Shown: positions 1 through 12,400, counted from the first letter of the stretch. The stretch: DNA of 64,000 nucleotides from Ectobacillus sp. JY-23 (GCF_023022965.1 NZ_CP095462.1:3328001-3392000); one strand, 5' to 3'. A program made the numbers and translations. Notes: generated from the sequence alone by a model not told the origin.

Positions 1-1
1 A

Positions 2-841
2 ACTGCAAGTTGGGTGAAGGACCATATTATTGATTTTTGGGTGAATTTTGTCTTTATGTTTGTTATTGTGGCAGTGTTGCTTTGGTTGATGAAAAGAAGC
101 GAGCGCTGGTGGTTGTACGCATGGTGCTTATCAGTGCCATTCACGATTTTCATGACCTTTATTCAGCCGGTTTTTATAGATCCGCTGTACAATGATTTTC
201 AGCCGCTACAGAATAAACAGTTAGAAACTAAAATTTTGAAATTAGCACAACAAGCAGATATTCCTGCAAGTCATGTATATGAAGTAAACATGTCAGAGAA
301 GACGAATGCGTTAAATGCATATGTAACAGGAATTGGATCTAATTCAAGAATTGTTTTGTGGGATACGACACTCAAACAGTTGAGCGAGAATGAGATTTTA
401 TTTATTATGGCGCATGAAATGGCGCACTACGTAAAAAAACATATTTATTGGGCGCTCGCAGGTTCCATTGCATTATCATTTGTTGGTCTGTATCTGATTA
501 GCCGCTTAATCAATCGTACAATTCGGAGATTTGGTCATATCTTTCACATTCCATCTATCAGCAGTTTTTCCGTACTGCCGCTGTTTTTTCTCTTGTCATC
601 TGTATTATCGTTCGCTGCAAGCCCAGCGATGAATTATGTATCGCGTGCAGAGGAACGCGCATCAGATACATATGCGATGGAGCTAACGAACGACAATGAA
701 GCAGCGGTCATGACGTTTCAAAATTTGTCTAAAACAAGTTTAAGTCAAGTCAATCCACCAGGACTTGTGAAACTTTTCTTGTATACACATCCGACTATTT
801 TAGAACGCATTCAATATTTGGAGCAGTATGAGAAGAAATAG
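2..841 (+). CDS. M48 family metallopeptidase (Ste24-like), 5' end outside window
   Basis: This is the C-terminal part of an integral-membrane zinc metalloprotease of the CAAX-prenyl-protease/Ste24 type. The frame is already open at the first bases of the window, so the GTG at 14 is probably internal and the gene starts further upstream. The zinc motif HEMAH is at about residues 134-138 counted from that GTG, and the downstream acidic ligand is in the stretch EERASD. Hydrophobic segments flank the motif on both sides, as expected for the family. A hairpin terminator follows at 888. Substrates of bacterial members are mostly unknown, so I infer only a general membrane protein-processing role. 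Confidence 0.85.
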   Translation, partial: TASWVKDHIIDFWVNFVFMFVIVAVLLWLMKRSERWWLYAWCLSVPFTIFMTFIQPVFIDPLYNDFQPLQNKQLETKILKLAQQADIPASHVYEVNMSEKTNALNAYVTGIGSNSRIVLWDTTLKQLSENEILFIMAHEMAHYVKKHIYWALAGSIALSFVGLYLISRLINRTIRRFGHIFHIPSISSFSVLPLFFLLSSVLSFAASPAMNYVSRAEERASDTYAMELTNDNEAAVMTFQNLSKTSLSQVNPPGLVKLFLYTHPTILERIQYLEQYEKK

Positions 842-887
842 CATACTAACATAAGTTGCCAGTGACAGTTTGAGGTAGTTTCCAGGC

Positions 888-912
888 GACGATCCTATAG
901 GATCGTCTTTTT
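888..912 (+). terminator. Rho-independent terminator after M48 protease gene
   Basis: A perfect inverted repeat (GACGATCC...GGATCGTC) is followed by a run of five T. Confidence 0.8.
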
Positions 913-936
913 CTGTTGTAATACAGAATTTATTAA

Positions 937-950
937 AGAAAACGCTTTCA
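937..950. promoter_or_regulatory. cre-like CcpA site upstream of aceBA
   Basis: AGAAAACGCTTTCA differs at only one position from the cre consensus TGWNANCGNTNWCA. It lies about 75 bp upstream of a TATAAT hexamer at 1025-1030 that could be the -10 box of aceB. Carbon catabolite control of the glyoxylate shunt is a sensible inference; binding itself is not shown. Confidence 0.55.
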
Positions 951-1077
951 ATAAACTTTGGTAGCTTTTTCTGTACTTTCACTGAAAAAATTCAAAAATA
1001 TCTTCCTTTTCAGAAAGTTTGTTATATAATATGTATTAGAAATTAAAACTGTTATAAAACAGAAAGGGGAAACAGAG

Positions 1078-2658
1078 ATGACGACACAAACATCGGGAGT
1101 GTCCATCACAGGGCGACTATCGCTTGGGTATTCTGATATTTTGACACCAGAAGCACTTAAATTTTTGAAGGCTCTTCATGAAAACTTCAATGACCGGCGA
1201 AAAGAGCTGCTTCAAAAGCGCAAGGAAAAGCAGGAAGCAATTGACCGAGGTGTGTTTCCGACATTCTTGCCGGAAACAGCCCATATTAGAAATAGCAATT
1301 GGACGATTGCACCTCTTCCTGCAGATTTGCAAGATCGTCGTGTGGAAATAACAGGGCCCGTAGACAGAAAGATGGTTATTAATGCATTGAATTCTGGCGC
1401 TCGTATGTTTATGGCCGACTTTGAAGATGCTAATGCACCGATGTGGGAAAACAATCTAGATGGACAAGTAAATTTACGTGATGCAGTGAATCGTACCATT
1501 TCATTTGTCAGTTCAAATGGAAAAGAGTACAAGTTGAATGAAAAGACAGCGGTTCTTTTAGTGAGACCACGCGGATGGCATTTAAACGAAAAGCATGTGT
1601 TGATTGAAGGTGAAGAAATATCTGGCAGTTTGTTTGACTTCGGTTTATTTTTCTTTCATAACGCCAAAACACTTTTGGCAAGCGGAAGCGGACCTTATTT
1701 TTACTTGCCGAAGCTGCAAAGCTATCTAGAAGCGCGCCTTTGGAATGACGTGTTCATCTATGCGCAGGAATACATCGGTATCCCTAAAGGGTCTATTAAA
1801 GCCACGGTTCTGCTTGAAACCATTCATGCCGCATTTGAAATGGATGAGATTTTATATGAGCTACGCGAGCATTCAGCGGGGCTCAATTGCGGACGCTGGG
1901 ATTATATCTTTAGCTATTTAAAAACATTTGCGAAGCACGAAGCATTTCTGCTGCCTGATCGAGCGCAGGTAACGATGACTGCACCGTTTATGGAGGCGTA
2001 TTGTCTACGTGTCATTCAAACATGCCATCGCCGCAATGCCCCGGCAATGGGTGGGATGGCAGCCCAAATTCCTATTAAAAATGATCCACAAGCGAATGAA
2101 GAAGCCTTCCAAAAGGTTCGGGCTGACAAGGAGAGAGAAGCAAACAACGGCCACGATGGTACATGGGTAGCGCATCCAGGCCTTGTGTCTGTGGCATTGG
2201 AAGTTTTTAATCGGGTTATGCCAAACGCTAATCAGATTGATAGAAAAAGAGAAGATGTACATGTAACGGAGGAAGAGTTACTGCGAGTGCCAACTGGTAC
2301 TATTACGGAACAAGGGCTGCGGACGAATATTAATGTCGGCATTCAGTATATTGCGTCATGGCTTAGTGGCAGGGGAGCGGCACCTATCCATAACCTAATG
2401 GAGGATGCAGCAACAGCCGAGATTTCTCGCGCCCAGGTGTGGCAATGGGTACGTCATCCAGAAGGACGCTTTGAAAATAGCACCAACATTACAATGGAAT
2501 TGGTTGCGCAATATCAGGAGGAAGAAGTAGAGAAGATTAAGCGAGAAGGTGCGTATGAACCAGATAAACTGCAACAAGCATCTCGGTTGTTCACAGCTTT
2601 GGTACAGGATGATAACTTTGTAGAATTTTTAACGTTGCCTGGATACGAACTATTATAA
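1078..2658 (+). CDS. aceB: Malate synthase A
   Basis: Malate synthase condenses glyoxylate with acetyl-CoA to give malate, the second step of the glyoxylate shunt in the cytosol. The 526-residue length fits the A-type enzyme. Characteristic blocks are visible: RPRGWH with the catalytic arginine, [12 protein letters not shown] with the metal-binding acid residues, CGRWDY, and [11 protein letters not shown] near the C-terminus. A Shine-Dalgarno AAAGGGGA precedes the ATG. The isocitrate lyase gene follows after 11 bp, so the two form an aceBA operon. A cre-like site and a TATAAT box lie upstream, suggesting glucose repression. Identification is secure. Confidence 0.97.
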   Translation: MTTQTSGVSITGRLSLGYSDILTPEALKFLKALHENFNDRRKELLQKRKEKQEAIDRGVFPTFLPETAHIRNSNWTIAPLPADLQDRRVEITGPVDRKMVINALNSGARMFMADFEDANAPMWENNLDGQVNLRDAVNRTISFVSSNGKEYKLNEKTAVLLVRPRGWHLNEKHVLIEGEEISGSLFDFGLFFFHNAKTLLASGSGPYFYLPKLQSYLEARLWNDVFIYAQEYIGIPKGSIKATVLLETIHAAFEMDEILYELREHSAGLNCGRWDYIFSYLKTFAKHEAFLLPDRAQVTMTAPFMEAYCLRVIQTCHRRNAPAMGGMAAQIPIKNDPQANEEAFQKVRADKEREANNGHDGTWVAHPGLVSVALEVFNRVMPNANQIDRKREDVHVTEEELLRVPTGTITEQGLRTNINVGIQYIASWLSGRGAAPIHNLMEDAATAEISRAQVWQWVRHPEGRFENSTNITMELVAQYQEEEVEKIKREGAYEPDKLQQASRLFTALVQDDNFVEFLTLPGYELL

Positions 2659-2669
2659 AAGGGAGATGG

Positions 2670-3953
2670 ATGAGAATGATAAATCAAAAAGCACAACAAT
2701 TACAAGAAAGCTGGGAGCTAGATCCACGATGGAAAGGCATTGAGCGTCCGTATACAGCGCAGGATGTGCTTCGTCTGCGCGGTTCAATTGAAATTGAGCA
2801 CACACTTGCACGCCGCGGTGCGCAAAAACTATGGAACAGCTTGCATACGGAGGATTATATTCATGCATTAGGCGCCTTAACAGGAAATCAAGCAATGCAG
2901 CAAGTAAAGGCTGGTTTAAAGGCAATTTACTTGAGTGGCTGGCAGGTAGCTGCGGATGCGAACTTGTCCGGTCATATGTATCCGGATCAAAGTCTATATC
3001 CTGCTAATAGTGTACCAGCTGTGGTAAAGCGTATTAACCAAACACTGCAGCGTGCGGATCAAATTCAACATATGGAAGGCAGCGCCGATGTAGATTATTT
3101 CGTACCAATTGTTGCGGATGCAGAAGCAGGCTTTGGCGGTCAGCTTAATGTATTTGAATTAATGAAGGGAATGATTGAAGCGGGAGCTGCAGGCGTTCAC
3201 TTTGAAGACCAGCTTTCCTCCGAGAAAAAGTGCGGACATCTTGGCGGAAAGGTATTATTACCAACACAAACGGCAGTGCGTAACTTAATTGCAGCGCGCT
3301 TAGCGGCAGACGTGATGAACGTGCCGACAATCATCGTAGCGAGAACAGATGCGGATGCAGCGGATTTGATTACAAGTGACATTGATCCAGCTGACCAGCA
3401 GTTTATTACAGGTGAAAGAACACCGGAGGGCTTTTTCCGTACAAGAGCTGGCCTTGACCAGGCGATTGCGCGAGGTCTTGCTTATGCACCATATGCAGAC
3501 TTAATTTGGTGCGAAACATCTGAACCGAACTTAGAGGATGCGAAGCGTTTTGCTGAGGCTATTCATGAAAAATTCCCAGGAAAACTGCTTGCTTACAACT
3601 GCTCTCCATCTTTCAATTGGAAGAAGAAGCTAGATGATGAAACCATTGCGAACTTCCAAAAAGAAATTGCAACATACGGCTATAAATTCCAATTTGTTAC
3701 GCTAGCTGGCTTCCATTCCTTGAATTACGGTATGTTTGAATTAGCACGCGGATACAAGGAGCGCGGGATGGCTGCATACTCTGAACTGCAACAGGCAGAA
3801 TTTGCTGCAGAGGAGCATGGCTATACGGCAACGCGTCATCAGCGTGAAGTGGGAACAGGTTACTTTGATCAAGTGGCGCAGGTAATAACCGGAGGAACAT
3901 CATCTACAACTGCATTAAAAGGTTCTACAGAAGAAGAACAATTTGCGAAGTAA
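2670..3953 (+). CDS. aceA: Isocitrate lyase
   Basis: Isocitrate lyase cleaves isocitrate to succinate and glyoxylate, letting the cell grow on acetate or fatty acids without losing the two decarboxylation steps of the TCA cycle. The catalytic signature KKCGH is at residues 186-190, with the active-site cysteine at 188. The blocks GFGG and ARTDADAA, which bind metal and substrate, are also present. At 427 residues it has the usual bacterial length. GGGAG at 2661 serves as ribosome binding site. The ATG at 2676 has better spacing than the ATG at 2670, so the true start may be two codons later. A terminator follows directly, closing the aceBA operon. Confidence 0.97.
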   Translation: MRMINQKAQQLQESWELDPRWKGIERPYTAQDVLRLRGSIEIEHTLARRGAQKLWNSLHTEDYIHALGALTGNQAMQQVKAGLKAIYLSGWQVAADANLSGHMYPDQSLYPANSVPAVVKRINQTLQRADQIQHMEGSADVDYFVPIVADAEAGFGGQLNVFELMKGMIEAGAAGVHFEDQLSSEKKCGHLGGKVLLPTQTAVRNLIAARLAADVMNVPTIIVARTDADAADLITSDIDPADQQFITGERTPEGFFRTRAGLDQAIARGLAYAPYADLIWCETSEPNLEDAKRFAEAIHEKFPGKLLAYNCSPSFNWKKKLDDETIANFQKEIATYGYKFQFVTLAGFHSLNYGMFELARGYKERGMAAYSELQQAEFAAEEHGYTATRHQREVGTGYFDQVAQVITGGTSSTTALKGSTEEEQFAK

Positions 3954-3957
3954 TGTG

Positions 3958-3984
3958 AAGCAGCGCCGTGAGCGCTGCTTTTAT
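3958..3984 (+). terminator. Terminator of aceBA
   Basis: A 9-bp stem (AAGCAGCGC/GCGCTGCTT) with a 5-nt loop is followed by a T-rich stretch. Confidence 0.85.
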
Positions 3985-3990
3985 TATATA

Positions 3991-4085
3991 GGCTGTGTTA
4001 ATTAGCATTTGTTGATGGGAGTAAGGGAGAACACGCAGAAAGCGAATCCCTGTAAAGGAAATCAGCAACACCTCTTAATAGAGCC
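3991..4085. repeat. Dispersed repeat family A, copy 1 (MITE-like)
   Basis: This 95-bp segment begins GGCTGTGTTAA and ends with its approximate inverse TTAATAGAGCC. Its core (TTGTTGATGGGAGTAAGGGA... and CAGCAAC) matches the copy at 60275-60399, which has the same terminal inverted repeats. No coding potential. The remaining bases from 4086 to 4498 are very AT-rich and act as the comK upstream region. They hold an inverted repeat AACGTTAT/ATAACGTT at 4142-4178, but I see no gene there. Confidence 0.6.
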
Positions 4086-4498
4086 AAATAAAAAAGAAAG
4101 CATAAAAGCTCGGATGTTGTCGTTTTTTAAGTTTATGTTAAAACGTTATGTTAGTTTTTATATTTTTTATATAACGTTATAAAGATGTTAAAATATTGAA
4201 AACTTTTACATAAAGTGGGTTTTGTATGGTAGGATTTTTTATGTAAAGCCCATTCTATAAAAAAGGAGGAACTCTTTAGGAAGAATGGTTAAAATTCGAA
4301 GGATTATTTATAGGGTAAATACAACAAAACATTGTACTTGTATCTGTTTTGTAGAATAATTAGTTAGGGCTTTTATGACTGCGAAAGACAAATACACTTT
4401 TTTTGTTTAGATAATAACCTTCGAATTTTTATTTCCTAATATATTTATTTAATGATTAAGAGGTTGATAAAATGATTGATTACTAAACTGTTAATGAG

Positions 4499-5098
4499 GT
4501 GAGTAACATGGCAAGACAGGAACGTTTTGAAGATGAGGATCTTGTGAGATGTGCAGACAGCTATATTATAAATAAAGACACGATAGCTGTGTTGCCAGTA
4601 ACAAGGGTGGGAAAACCAACTATTTCAATGGTTATCGAAGAAGAACAAGTAATCTATATCTTACAAGAACCTGTTGATATTATAAAGACGAGTTGTCGCT
4701 CTTATGGCTCCAGCCTAGAGGGCAGAATTGAAGGAACTCGTGAGTTAATCGGAACCGTCAATAAAGCTCCTATTGTTATTCATGATCGGTTATATTATTT
4801 TCCTACAACATCTTATACAAGAGAAGATTGTGCTTGGATCTCTCATTCACATGCTGCAAAAAGTAAACCCCTCTCACCTAAGACCCTACTTTTGAAATTT
4901 ATTAATGGACAGACGATTAAATTACCTATGTCTCATCAATCCTTCACCAATCAATTGAATCGAACAGCACAGCTCCGCTCTGTATACGAAAATAGCAGGG
5001 AGCGTCGTAAATTTCCTTATCTTGTGGTCTTAGAGGCAGAAGAGCTTTTAGGCAATCAGAAAGGAAAGAGTACTTACTTATCGGATTGGAAAGATTGA
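4499..5098 (+). CDS. comK: Competence transcription factor ComK
   Basis: ComK is the master activator of late competence genes for DNA uptake and binds pairs of AT-rich boxes. The protein matches B. subtilis ComK through its whole middle part: NKDTIAVLP, SCRSYGSSLEGR, an FPT block and CAWISHSH all align. Length is about 199 residues from the GTG at 4499; an ATG at 4508 is the alternative and gives 196. The C-terminal part is more divergent, as is usual outside the subtilis group. The AT-rich upstream region could hold ComK boxes, but I found only imperfect ones such as AAAA-N5-TGTT near 4139. A strong terminator follows. comZ, a comG-type regulatory gene, lies in the same window at 62552. Confidence 0.93.
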   Translation: MSNMARQERFEDEDLVRCADSYIINKDTIAVLPVTRVGKPTISMVIEEEQVIYILQEPVDIIKTSCRSYGSSLEGRIEGTRELIGTVNKAPIVIHDRLYYFPTTSYTREDCAWISHSHAAKSKPLSPKTLLLKFINGQTIKLPMSHQSFTNQLNRTAQLRSVYENSRERRKFPYLVVLEAEELLGNQKGKSTYLSDWKD

Positions 5099-5147
5099 TT
5101 TTCATTTGCGAATGTTGTGTATAGCTCTGTACATAGGAATGTCAGTG

Positions 5148-5190
5148 CATGAAAAAACTTTGCTCTATGGCTGGGCAAAGTTTTTTCATG
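5148..5190 (+). terminator. Terminator of comK
   Basis: A long inverted repeat (CATGAAAAAACTTTGC/GCAAAGTTTTTTCATG) ends in a T run. Its symmetry would let it stop transcription in both directions. Confidence 0.85.
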
Positions 5191-5306
5191 TAGGTACAGG
5201 TGTATTATTACTTAAGAAAATGGACAAAAAATGATACAATGTATATAGAAGGAACTAATTTATTTGTGAATGAGTATATTTAAGGAAAAGGAGCCAAGTA
5301 CTGTAC

Positions 5307-5906
5307 ATGGAGCTTCAAACAATACAGCAATACTTCACAATTGAAAATATGCAACAGCTACTACAAAGCTATCGGAATTTTGGACCGATGGCTGGTATTT
5401 TGCTTCCGATGCTTGAAGCATTTTTACCATTTTTACCTCTGTTTGCATTTATTATGGCAAACGCTGCAGCATATGGCCTTTGGGGAGGTTTTTTTTATTC
5501 TTGGCTCGGTTCCTGTATCGGCTCATTGTTGCTATTTTTACTAATTCGGAGCTTTGGAAGACATCGGTTTTTTGGATTTGTCAATCGTCATCCAAAGGTT
5601 CGTAAATCTATGAGCTGGATTGAGCGGAAGGGATTCGGACCCATTTTTCTACTTTTTTGTTTACCTTTTTCTCCATCGGCACTCATCAATGTGGTTGCTG
5701 GCCTTTCAAGGATTAGCAAGAAACAATTCGTTCTTGCTCTGTTACTCGGGAAAGTAGTCATGATTTTAGGTATGAGTTATATTGGCTACGATATATTCTC
5801 TTTTGTCAAAAAGCCGATCAAAACATTAATTGTAGCTGGTATTGTGTTTGTTTTATGGTATATAGGTAAGAAAATCGAAATAAGACTTGAGCTGGGAAAA
5901 GAGTAG
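5307..5906 (+). CDS. TVP38/TMEM64 (SNARE-associated, YhjE-like) membrane protein
   Basis: This 199-residue protein has several hydrophobic segments and the signature of the TVP38/TMEM64 family (DedA relatives): the re-entrant-loop region LEAFLPFLPLFAF and later FGPIFLLFCLPFSPSALINVVAGLS. Family members are thought to handle lipid or small-molecule transport across the membrane, but the substrate here is unknown. Its place just upstream of addB matches the B. subtilis order, where yhjE lies near addB. The signal peptidase gene sipV that sits nearby in B. subtilis is not seen. The start is taken at the ATG at 5307 behind AAAAGGAG. Confidence 0.8.
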   Translation: MELQTIQQYFTIENMQQLLQSYRNFGPMAGILLPMLEAFLPFLPLFAFIMANAAAYGLWGGFFYSWLGSCIGSLLLFLLIRSFGRHRFFGFVNRHPKVRKSMSWIERKGFGPIFLLFCLPFSPSALINVVAGLSRISKKQFVLALLLGKVVMILGMSYIGYDIFSFVKKPIKTLIVAGIVFVLWYIGKKIEIRLELGKE

Positions 5907-6005
5907 CACGAATCTCTTCTTAAATATGTAAAAACTGGGTTGCAGGGGTGTTCGAGTATGTCGAATATCCTTCTTTTATATAGAAGTTCAGAAAGGTGGT
6001 TGTAT

Positions 6006-9000
6006 ATGTCATTGCGTATTGTATTGGGACGAGCTGGAACTGGTAAAAGTGCCCTATGCCTACGAGAAATGCATGAGGAGCTCAATCAAAGACCAAAAGG
6101 GGAAAGTATTATTTACTTAGTACCTGAACAAATGTCATTCCAGGCGCAGCAGGCACTAGGGAGTTCTATCCGAGCACAGGTATTCAGCTTTTCACGACTT
6201 GCTTGGAAGGTGCTTCAGGAGACCGGTGGAGCAAGCAGGCTTCATATTGATGAAGCGGGTGTAAATATGCTTCTTCGTAAAATTGTGGAAGGCCGTAAAG
6301 GTGAGCTGCGTGTCTTTCAAAAAGCCGCAAAGCAAAATGGCTTTTTTGAACAGCTTGGCGGCATGATTGCTGAATTGAAACGCCATAATGTAACACCGGC
6401 AGATATGTATGGGGTATGGCAAGAAGCTGAAGCTAAGCATGCTCCACTTCTTGCCAGCAAAATACACGATCTACAGCTGTTATATGAAGATTTTGAACGT
6501 GCCCTTATCGGAAAATATTTAGACTCTGAGGATTATATTAAGCTTCTTGCTGAAAAGCTTCCACAATCTTCTTACATGAAAGATGCAATTATATATGCGG
6601 ACGGCTTTCATACATTCTTACCACAGGAGCTCAATGTGTTAAAGCGGATGTTACAACATGGCGCCAAACTTACGGTTACACTCGTACTTGATGCGCCGCA
6701 AAAGCAGGAGCTGGACTTATTTTACACAACAGCGCGCACATATGAACGGCTTATGAAAATAGCAGCCGATTTACGAATTGAGGCCAACAGCATTGTGCTG
6801 GAGGAGCAACACCGTTTCAAAGGAAGTGCGTCGCTTGCTCATATCGAGAAATATTTTGAATCTATTCCGCCGAAATATTTTGCTGGGAACAGTAATTTAA
6901 CAATTTATACTGCTGCAAACCGACAAGCTGAGGTTGAAGGTGTCGCGCGGGAAATCCGAAGACTTGTAAGAGAAGAAGATTACCGTTATCGTGATATCGC
7001 CGTGATGTTGCGGAACGGCGCAAGTTATGATGACAGCATAAAATCGCTTTTTACAGCAAATGAAATCCCGTTTTTCATTGATGAAAAACGCTTGATGTTA
7101 CACCATCCCGTAGTAGAACTAATTCGTTCTGCACTGGAGGTGATCGAGGGGAATTGGCGCTATGAAGCGGTCTTTCGCTGTATCAAAACCGAACTGTTGT
7201 TTCCTCGTCGCTCTCATTTGTTAAAGCTTAGAGAAGAAATGGATGCGTTTGAGAATTATTGTCTTGCTTATGGTATGCAAGGTAAAAAGTGGACAAATGG
7301 TGAGAGATGGGTGTATAGGCGCTACCGTTCTTTAGAGACAACATTGCAAACCGATAATGAACGCGAGACAGAAGAGCGTATGAATAACTTACGGGATATA
7401 GTAGTAAAACCTATTTTTACGCTGCAAAAGCGGTTGAAGCGTGCAAAATCTGTACGCAAGATGTGTGAAGCTATATATTTATTTTTGGAAGAGCTTCGTG
7501 TGCCAAGAAAGCTAGAGGCAATGCGAAAGAAAGCAGAACAAGAAGGAAACTTGCTGTTTGCTAATGACCATGAACAAGTATGGCATGCTGTGATTGACTT
7601 GTTGGATAAATATGTAGAAATGCTTGGTGATGAGAATATGTCACTGCAGCTTTTCATTGAAGTGATGTCTACAGGTCTTGCTTCATTGCGCTTTGCCAAC
7701 ATTCCTCCTTCTCTTGATCAAGTATTAATTGCTAATATAGACCGTTCTCGCTTGGCAAATGTGCGTGCACTATTTTTAATTGGCGCGAATGAAGGTGTAA
7801 TCCCTGGTTTGCCTGCAGATGAAGGAATGTTATCTGACGAGGAACGAGAGACCTTGCTGGGCAGTGGTATAGAGCTCGCTTCAACAACACGGCAAAAGAT
7901 GTTAGAAGAACAATTTATTGTGTATCAGGCGTTAACACGAGCATCTCATCGTTTATATATAAGCTGTCCATTCGCGGATGAGGAAGGGAAAGTATTGCTA
8001 CCATCGGGGCTTTTCAAAAAGCTAAAAGCACTTGTCCCAAGCGCTGAACAAGAGTTTCTAACGAATGAGGTACAAGAGGGGAAAGTAGAATATATTACAA
8101 CCCCTGCGATGACGCTTTCGCATTTGGTACAGCAGTTGCAGTTTTGGAAGCAAAGCGGTTATAAGACCGACTTGTCTTTTTGGTGGGATGTATATAATTT
8201 TTATGTACAATCGCCGCAGTGGCACGAGCATAGCAAACGTGTGCTCTCCAGTTTGTTTTATCGGAACGAAGCAAAGCCACTTCATAAATCCGTAAGCTCG
8301 GCTCTTTATGGAGAAACGATTAAAGGCAGTGTTTCACGTATGGAGCTGTTTCAGCGTTGTTCATATGCTCACTTTGCACAGCATGGGCTGGCGCTTCGAG
8401 AACGTGACATTTTTAAAATTGATGCCCCTGATATTGGAGAGCTTTTTCATGCCGCGCTCAAAAGTATTGCTGATCGTTTAACGCAGCAAAGCAGGAGTTG
8501 GGCTGATTTGAGCCGGGCAGAATGTGAACATTTAGCGATGGAAGCCATGGAGGTGCTGGCGCCACTTTTGCAAAAGGAAATTTTATTAAGCTCGAATCGC
8601 CATCATTATTTAAAGCACAAGCTGCAGCAAATTATTTTCCGTGCTTCTCTTATACTTAGTGAGCATGCGAAGTCGAGCGGCTTTGTGCCGGTGGATCTTG
8701 AGGTGCCGTTTGGTATTGGAGCTGATGCATTGCCGCCGCTTCATTTTCAACTGGCAAACGGTACGAAAATGGAGGTTGTCGGTCGCATTGACCGTGTTGA
8801 TATGGCAGAGGGAGAGCAAGGAACGTTCCTACGCATTATTGATTATAAATCAAGCGCCAAATCACTCGACATGACTGAGGTGTATTATGGACTAGCGCTA
8901 CAAATGCTTACCTATTTGGATGTTGTTATTGAAAATGCCGGGAAATGGGTGAAGGATAAGCAGGCTACACCGGCGGGAGTACTGTATTTTCATGTGCATA

Positions 9001-9452
9001 ATCCAGTCGTGGAGATTAAGGGTGATGCAACGGATGCAGACATTGACAGAGAAATTTTACGCAAGTTTAAGATGAAAGGTTTATTACTGGGGGATACAGA
9101 GGTTGTTCGTTTGATGGATGCCTCATTAACGTCAGGTTCTTCGGATATTGTATCTGCAGGATTAAAAAAGGATGGGACCTTCAGTGCTTATTCATCCGTT
9201 GCAAGCGAGCAGGAGTTTCATACATTAAAACAATATGTACGACGCACGTTTCAAGATATTGGAACAAGCATTACAGAAGGAGTCATTGACATTGCACCGT
9301 ACAAGCTGAAGACGAAAGTGGCCTGCGGCTTTTGTCAGTTTAAATCAGTTTGTCAATTTGATGAATCATTGCAGGAAAATGAGTACCGCATACTGCGTCC
9401 TCTAAAAGAGGCGGAAGCGCTAATGAAAATGAGAGAGGAGGGAGAACGATGA
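6006..9452 (+). CDS. addB: ATP-dependent helicase/deoxyribonuclease subunit B
   Basis: AddB is one half of the AddAB helicase-nuclease, the RecBCD equivalent that resects double-strand ends and loads recombinase. I place the start at 6006, where [15 protein letters not shown] follows AAAGGTGG; this gives 1148 residues and agrees with B. subtilis AddB. The frame is open upstream to 5940 but that part has no matching start. The Walker A lysine is at residue 14. The C-terminal nuclease core carries IIDYKSS, and cysteines at CSYAHF and [10 protein letters not shown] are the four expected ligands of the iron-sulphur cluster. The stop overlaps the addA start by 4 bp, so translation is coupled. Confidence 0.96.
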   Translation: MSLRIVLGRAGTGKSALCLREMHEELNQRPKGESIIYLVPEQMSFQAQQALGSSIRAQVFSFSRLAWKVLQETGGASRLHIDEAGVNMLLRKIVEGRKGELRVFQKAAKQNGFFEQLGGMIAELKRHNVTPADMYGVWQEAEAKHAPLLASKIHDLQLLYEDFERALIGKYLDSEDYIKLLAEKLPQSSYMKDAIIYADGFHTFLPQELNVLKRMLQHGAKLTVTLVLDAPQKQELDLFYTTARTYERLMKIAADLRIEANSIVLEEQHRFKGSASLAHIEKYFESIPPKYFAGNSNLTIYTAANRQAEVEGVAREIRRLVREEDYRYRDIAVMLRNGASYDDSIKSLFTANEIPFFIDEKRLMLHHPVVELIRSALEVIEGNWRYEAVFRCIKTELLFPRRSHLLKLREEMDAFENYCLAYGMQGKKWTNGERWVYRRYRSLETTLQTDNERETEERMNNLRDIVVKPIFTLQKRLKRAKSVRKMCEAIYLFLEELRVPRKLEAMRKKAEQEGNLLFANDHEQVWHAVIDLLDKYVEMLGDENMSLQLFIEVMSTGLASLRFANIPPSLDQVLIANIDRSRLANVRALFLIGANEGVIPGLPADEGMLSDEERETLLGSGIELASTTRQKMLEEQFIVYQALTRASHRLYISCPFADEEGKVLLPSGLFKKLKALVPSAEQEFLTNEVQEGKVEYITTPAMTLSHLVQQLQFWKQSGYKTDLSFWWDVYNFYVQSPQWHEHSKRVLSSLFYRNEAKPLHKSVSSALYGETIKGSVSRMELFQRCSYAHFAQHGLALRERDIFKIDAPDIGELFHAALKSIADRLTQQSRSWADLSRAECEHLAMEAMEVLAPLLQKEILLSSNRHHYLKHKLQQIIFRASLILSEHAKSSGFVPVDLEVPFGIGADALPPLHFQLANGTKMEVVGRIDRVDMAEGEQGTFLRIIDYKSSAKSLDMTEVYYGLALQMLTYLDVVIENAGKWVKDKQATPAGVLYFHVHNPVVEIKGDATDADIDREILRKFKMKGLLLGDTEVVRLMDASLTSGSSDIVSAGLKKDGTFSAYSSVASEQEFHTLKQYVRRTFQDIGTSITEGVIDIAPYKLKTKVACGFCQFKSVCQFDESLQENEYRILRPLKEAEALMKMREEGER

Positions 9453-12400
9453 TAAAGCCGGCTCATGTGCATTGGACAGATGATCAATGGAAAGCAATTG
9501 TTGCAGAGGGCAGTGATATTTTGGTAGCTGCAGCAGCAGGTTCCGGTAAAACTGCTGTACTGGTTGAGCGCATTATTCAAAAGTTAATTGGACCGAACCC
9601 AATTGATGTAGATCGTTTGCTTGTTGTTACCTTTACGAATGCTTCTGCACAGGAGATGAAAACGAGAATTGCAGAAGCGTTGGACAAAGAGCTTGCAAAG
9701 CAGCCGCATTCACAGCATTTACGCAAACAGCTGAATCTGCTGGGACGTGCTTCTATCTCAACCCTACACTCCTTTTGCTTGCAAGTAATTCGTAACTATT
9801 ATTACATGATTGATGTAGACCCTGGGTTTCGCATTGGCAGTCAAGCCGAAATTGAATTATTAAAAGAGGAAGTCTTACACGACTTGCTCGAAGAGGAGTA
9901 TGGTCTGGAAGGAAATGAGCCGTTCTTCGATCTTGTAGAACGCTATACAAGTGATCGAAGTGATCATGACTTACAGGATATGATCCTTGCTTTTCATAGA
10001 GAAGCGACTTCTCATCCTAACCCAAAGGGCTGGCTACAACACATTAGGGATCTGTACAAAGAAGCCAATCATATAGACGAATTACCGTATACATCATATT
10101 TGTTAGCGTGTATACAATTGCAGCTACGCGGCTTGCGCGCTCATCTGGAAAAGGCAATTGAACTTACGCAATGGCCGGGTGGACCACTTCCGCGTGAAGC
10201 AGTATTTCGGAATGATATTAGGCAAATTGATATGTTACTAGCAGCATCGTCGTGGACCGAGATGGATGAAGCAATCAAGTCTGTGAAGTGGGAGACGTTG
10301 CCGCGTATTAAGCGTGCAGATTATGAAGAAGAGCTACTACAGCGTACGGACCAGCTACGAAAAAAAGTAAAAGACGACATAGCAAAAATGGCGGAGGACT
10401 GGTTTAGCAGGTCACCAGAAGCCTATATGCGCGATTTAAAAGAAATGGCACCTATTATCGCCAAATTGACTGATTTGGTACAGACATTCATTGCTCGGTT
10501 TCAGCAAGTCAAACGTGCTAAAAGCATGGTCGACTTTACAGATTTGGAGCACTTTTGCTTAGCGATTTTACAAGAAAATGATGCTCCTTCTGCTGTTGCA
10601 ATGCACTATCGTGAGTTGTTTGCGGAGGTGCTTGTCGATGAGTATCAGGACGTAAACTTTGTTCAGGAATCAATCTTGCGCCTTGTAACGAAAGAAACGG
10701 AAAGTGCTGGAAATCTATTTATGGTTGGTGATATTAAGCAATCTATTTACCGTTTTCGCCTAGCTGAACCTGGTCTGTTTCTTGGAAAGTATAAACGTTT
10801 TACACATGAGGGTGAAGGGGGACTGAAGATTGATCTTGCACAAAACTTTCGCAGTCGTCCCGAGGTTTTACATGGTACAAACTTTGTGTTCAAGCAAATT
10901 ATGGGTGAGGCTGTAGGGGAAATTGCATATGATGAGGATGCTGAATTAAAGCCGGGAGCTGTATATCCAGATAGTTCTGATGTGGATGCCGAGCTGTTAG
11001 TCATTCAGGTAGAAGCGCAAGAGGAAGAAGAGCTTGAAAATCCCCAACTAGAAGCACGTTTGATTGCCCAGCGCATTCGAAAGATGATCAGCTCAGGTTA
11101 TGAGATATATGATCGCAAACATAATTCTATGCGTCCAGTATCTTATCGCGACTTTGTAATTTTATTACGTTCCATGCCGTGGGCACCTGCAATGATGGAA
11201 GAGTTTAAGTTGCAGGGTATTCCTGCATATGCTGAGCTGACAACAGGCTACTTTGAAGCAACGGAAGTTAATGTAATGCTAAATGTACTGCGCGTAATTG
11301 ATAACCCGCAGCAAGATATTCCGCTAGCATCTGTATTGCGTTCTCCTATTGTCGGTATGACGGATGAAGAATTGGCGACCATACGCATTCACGGTAAAAA
11401 AGCTTCCTTCTACCAAGTGCTGAAAAGCTTTGCGTATTCGGGTGAACCAAGAGAGCTCCGCGAAAAAACAGATTTATTTTTACAAGCATTACAGAGATGG
11501 CGCGATTTTGCACGTCAACACCCCCTCACAGAACTGATTGCTAGTATATATCGTCAAACTGGTTATTATGACTTTGTTGGTGGTCTACCAGGAGGAAAGC
11601 AAAGACAAGCAAATTTACGTATGCTACAGGACAAGGCAAGGCAATATGAAGCCGGTGATTTCCGTGGGTTATTCCGGTTTTTACGCTTTATTGAAAGGCT
11701 GCAAGAGCGCGGTGATGATATGGGAGCTGCAAGGGTAGCGAACGAGCAGGAAGACGTAGTGCGTATCATGACGGTTCATAAAAGTAAAGGTCTTGAGTTT
11801 CCGGTCGTATTCGTTGCAGGCATGGGAAGACGTTTTAATACGAGAGATTTAACAAATCGTTTTCTTCTGCACAAGGATTTTGGTTTTGGTTCGCAGTTCA
11901 TTGACCCGCAAAAGCGAATTAAATTTACAACGTTACCTTATATAGCCATCAAACAAAAGATGAAGATGGAACTGATTGCGGAGGAAATGAGAGTACTTTA
12001 TGTAGCTCTGACACGCGCAAAGGAGAAGCTGATTTTAATAGGCTCAGTTAAAGATGCTGCTGGTGCTGTGTCTAAATGGACTGAAACGAACGATCATAAA
12101 GAATGGCTTCTTCCTGACTATGTAAGAGCGCAGGCTTCCTCCTATCTTGATTGGTTAGGCCCTGCTTTAATGCGACACAGAGCAGGGGCGGAATTCGGAG
12201 ATAGAGATAGAGTACTGGCTGCTATCGATCAGCATGAAGCTAAGTGGAAAGTCGAGATTATTCCAACCGATGCATTGCAACCATTTGGAACGGAAACGGA
12301 AGAGGATGCAGGACTTCTTGCTGCCTTGCGAGCGCATAAGCCAGTTCCGGCGAAAGATTCTGATATAGTAGAGCGTTTGTGCTGGTCATATTCCTTTGGA

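Noticed and set aside
800-982. Minus-strand 60-residue open frame
   Set aside because: It crosses a terminator and a cre-like site, has no ribosome binding site and no convincing protein character.
4086-4498. ComK boxes for comK autoregulation
   Set aside because: Only imperfect matches to AAAA-N5-TTTT were found in very AT-rich DNA, where chance matches are common.
5940-6005. N-terminal extension of AddB
   Set aside because: The frame is open, but the Shine-Dalgarno and alignment to AddB place the start at 6006.
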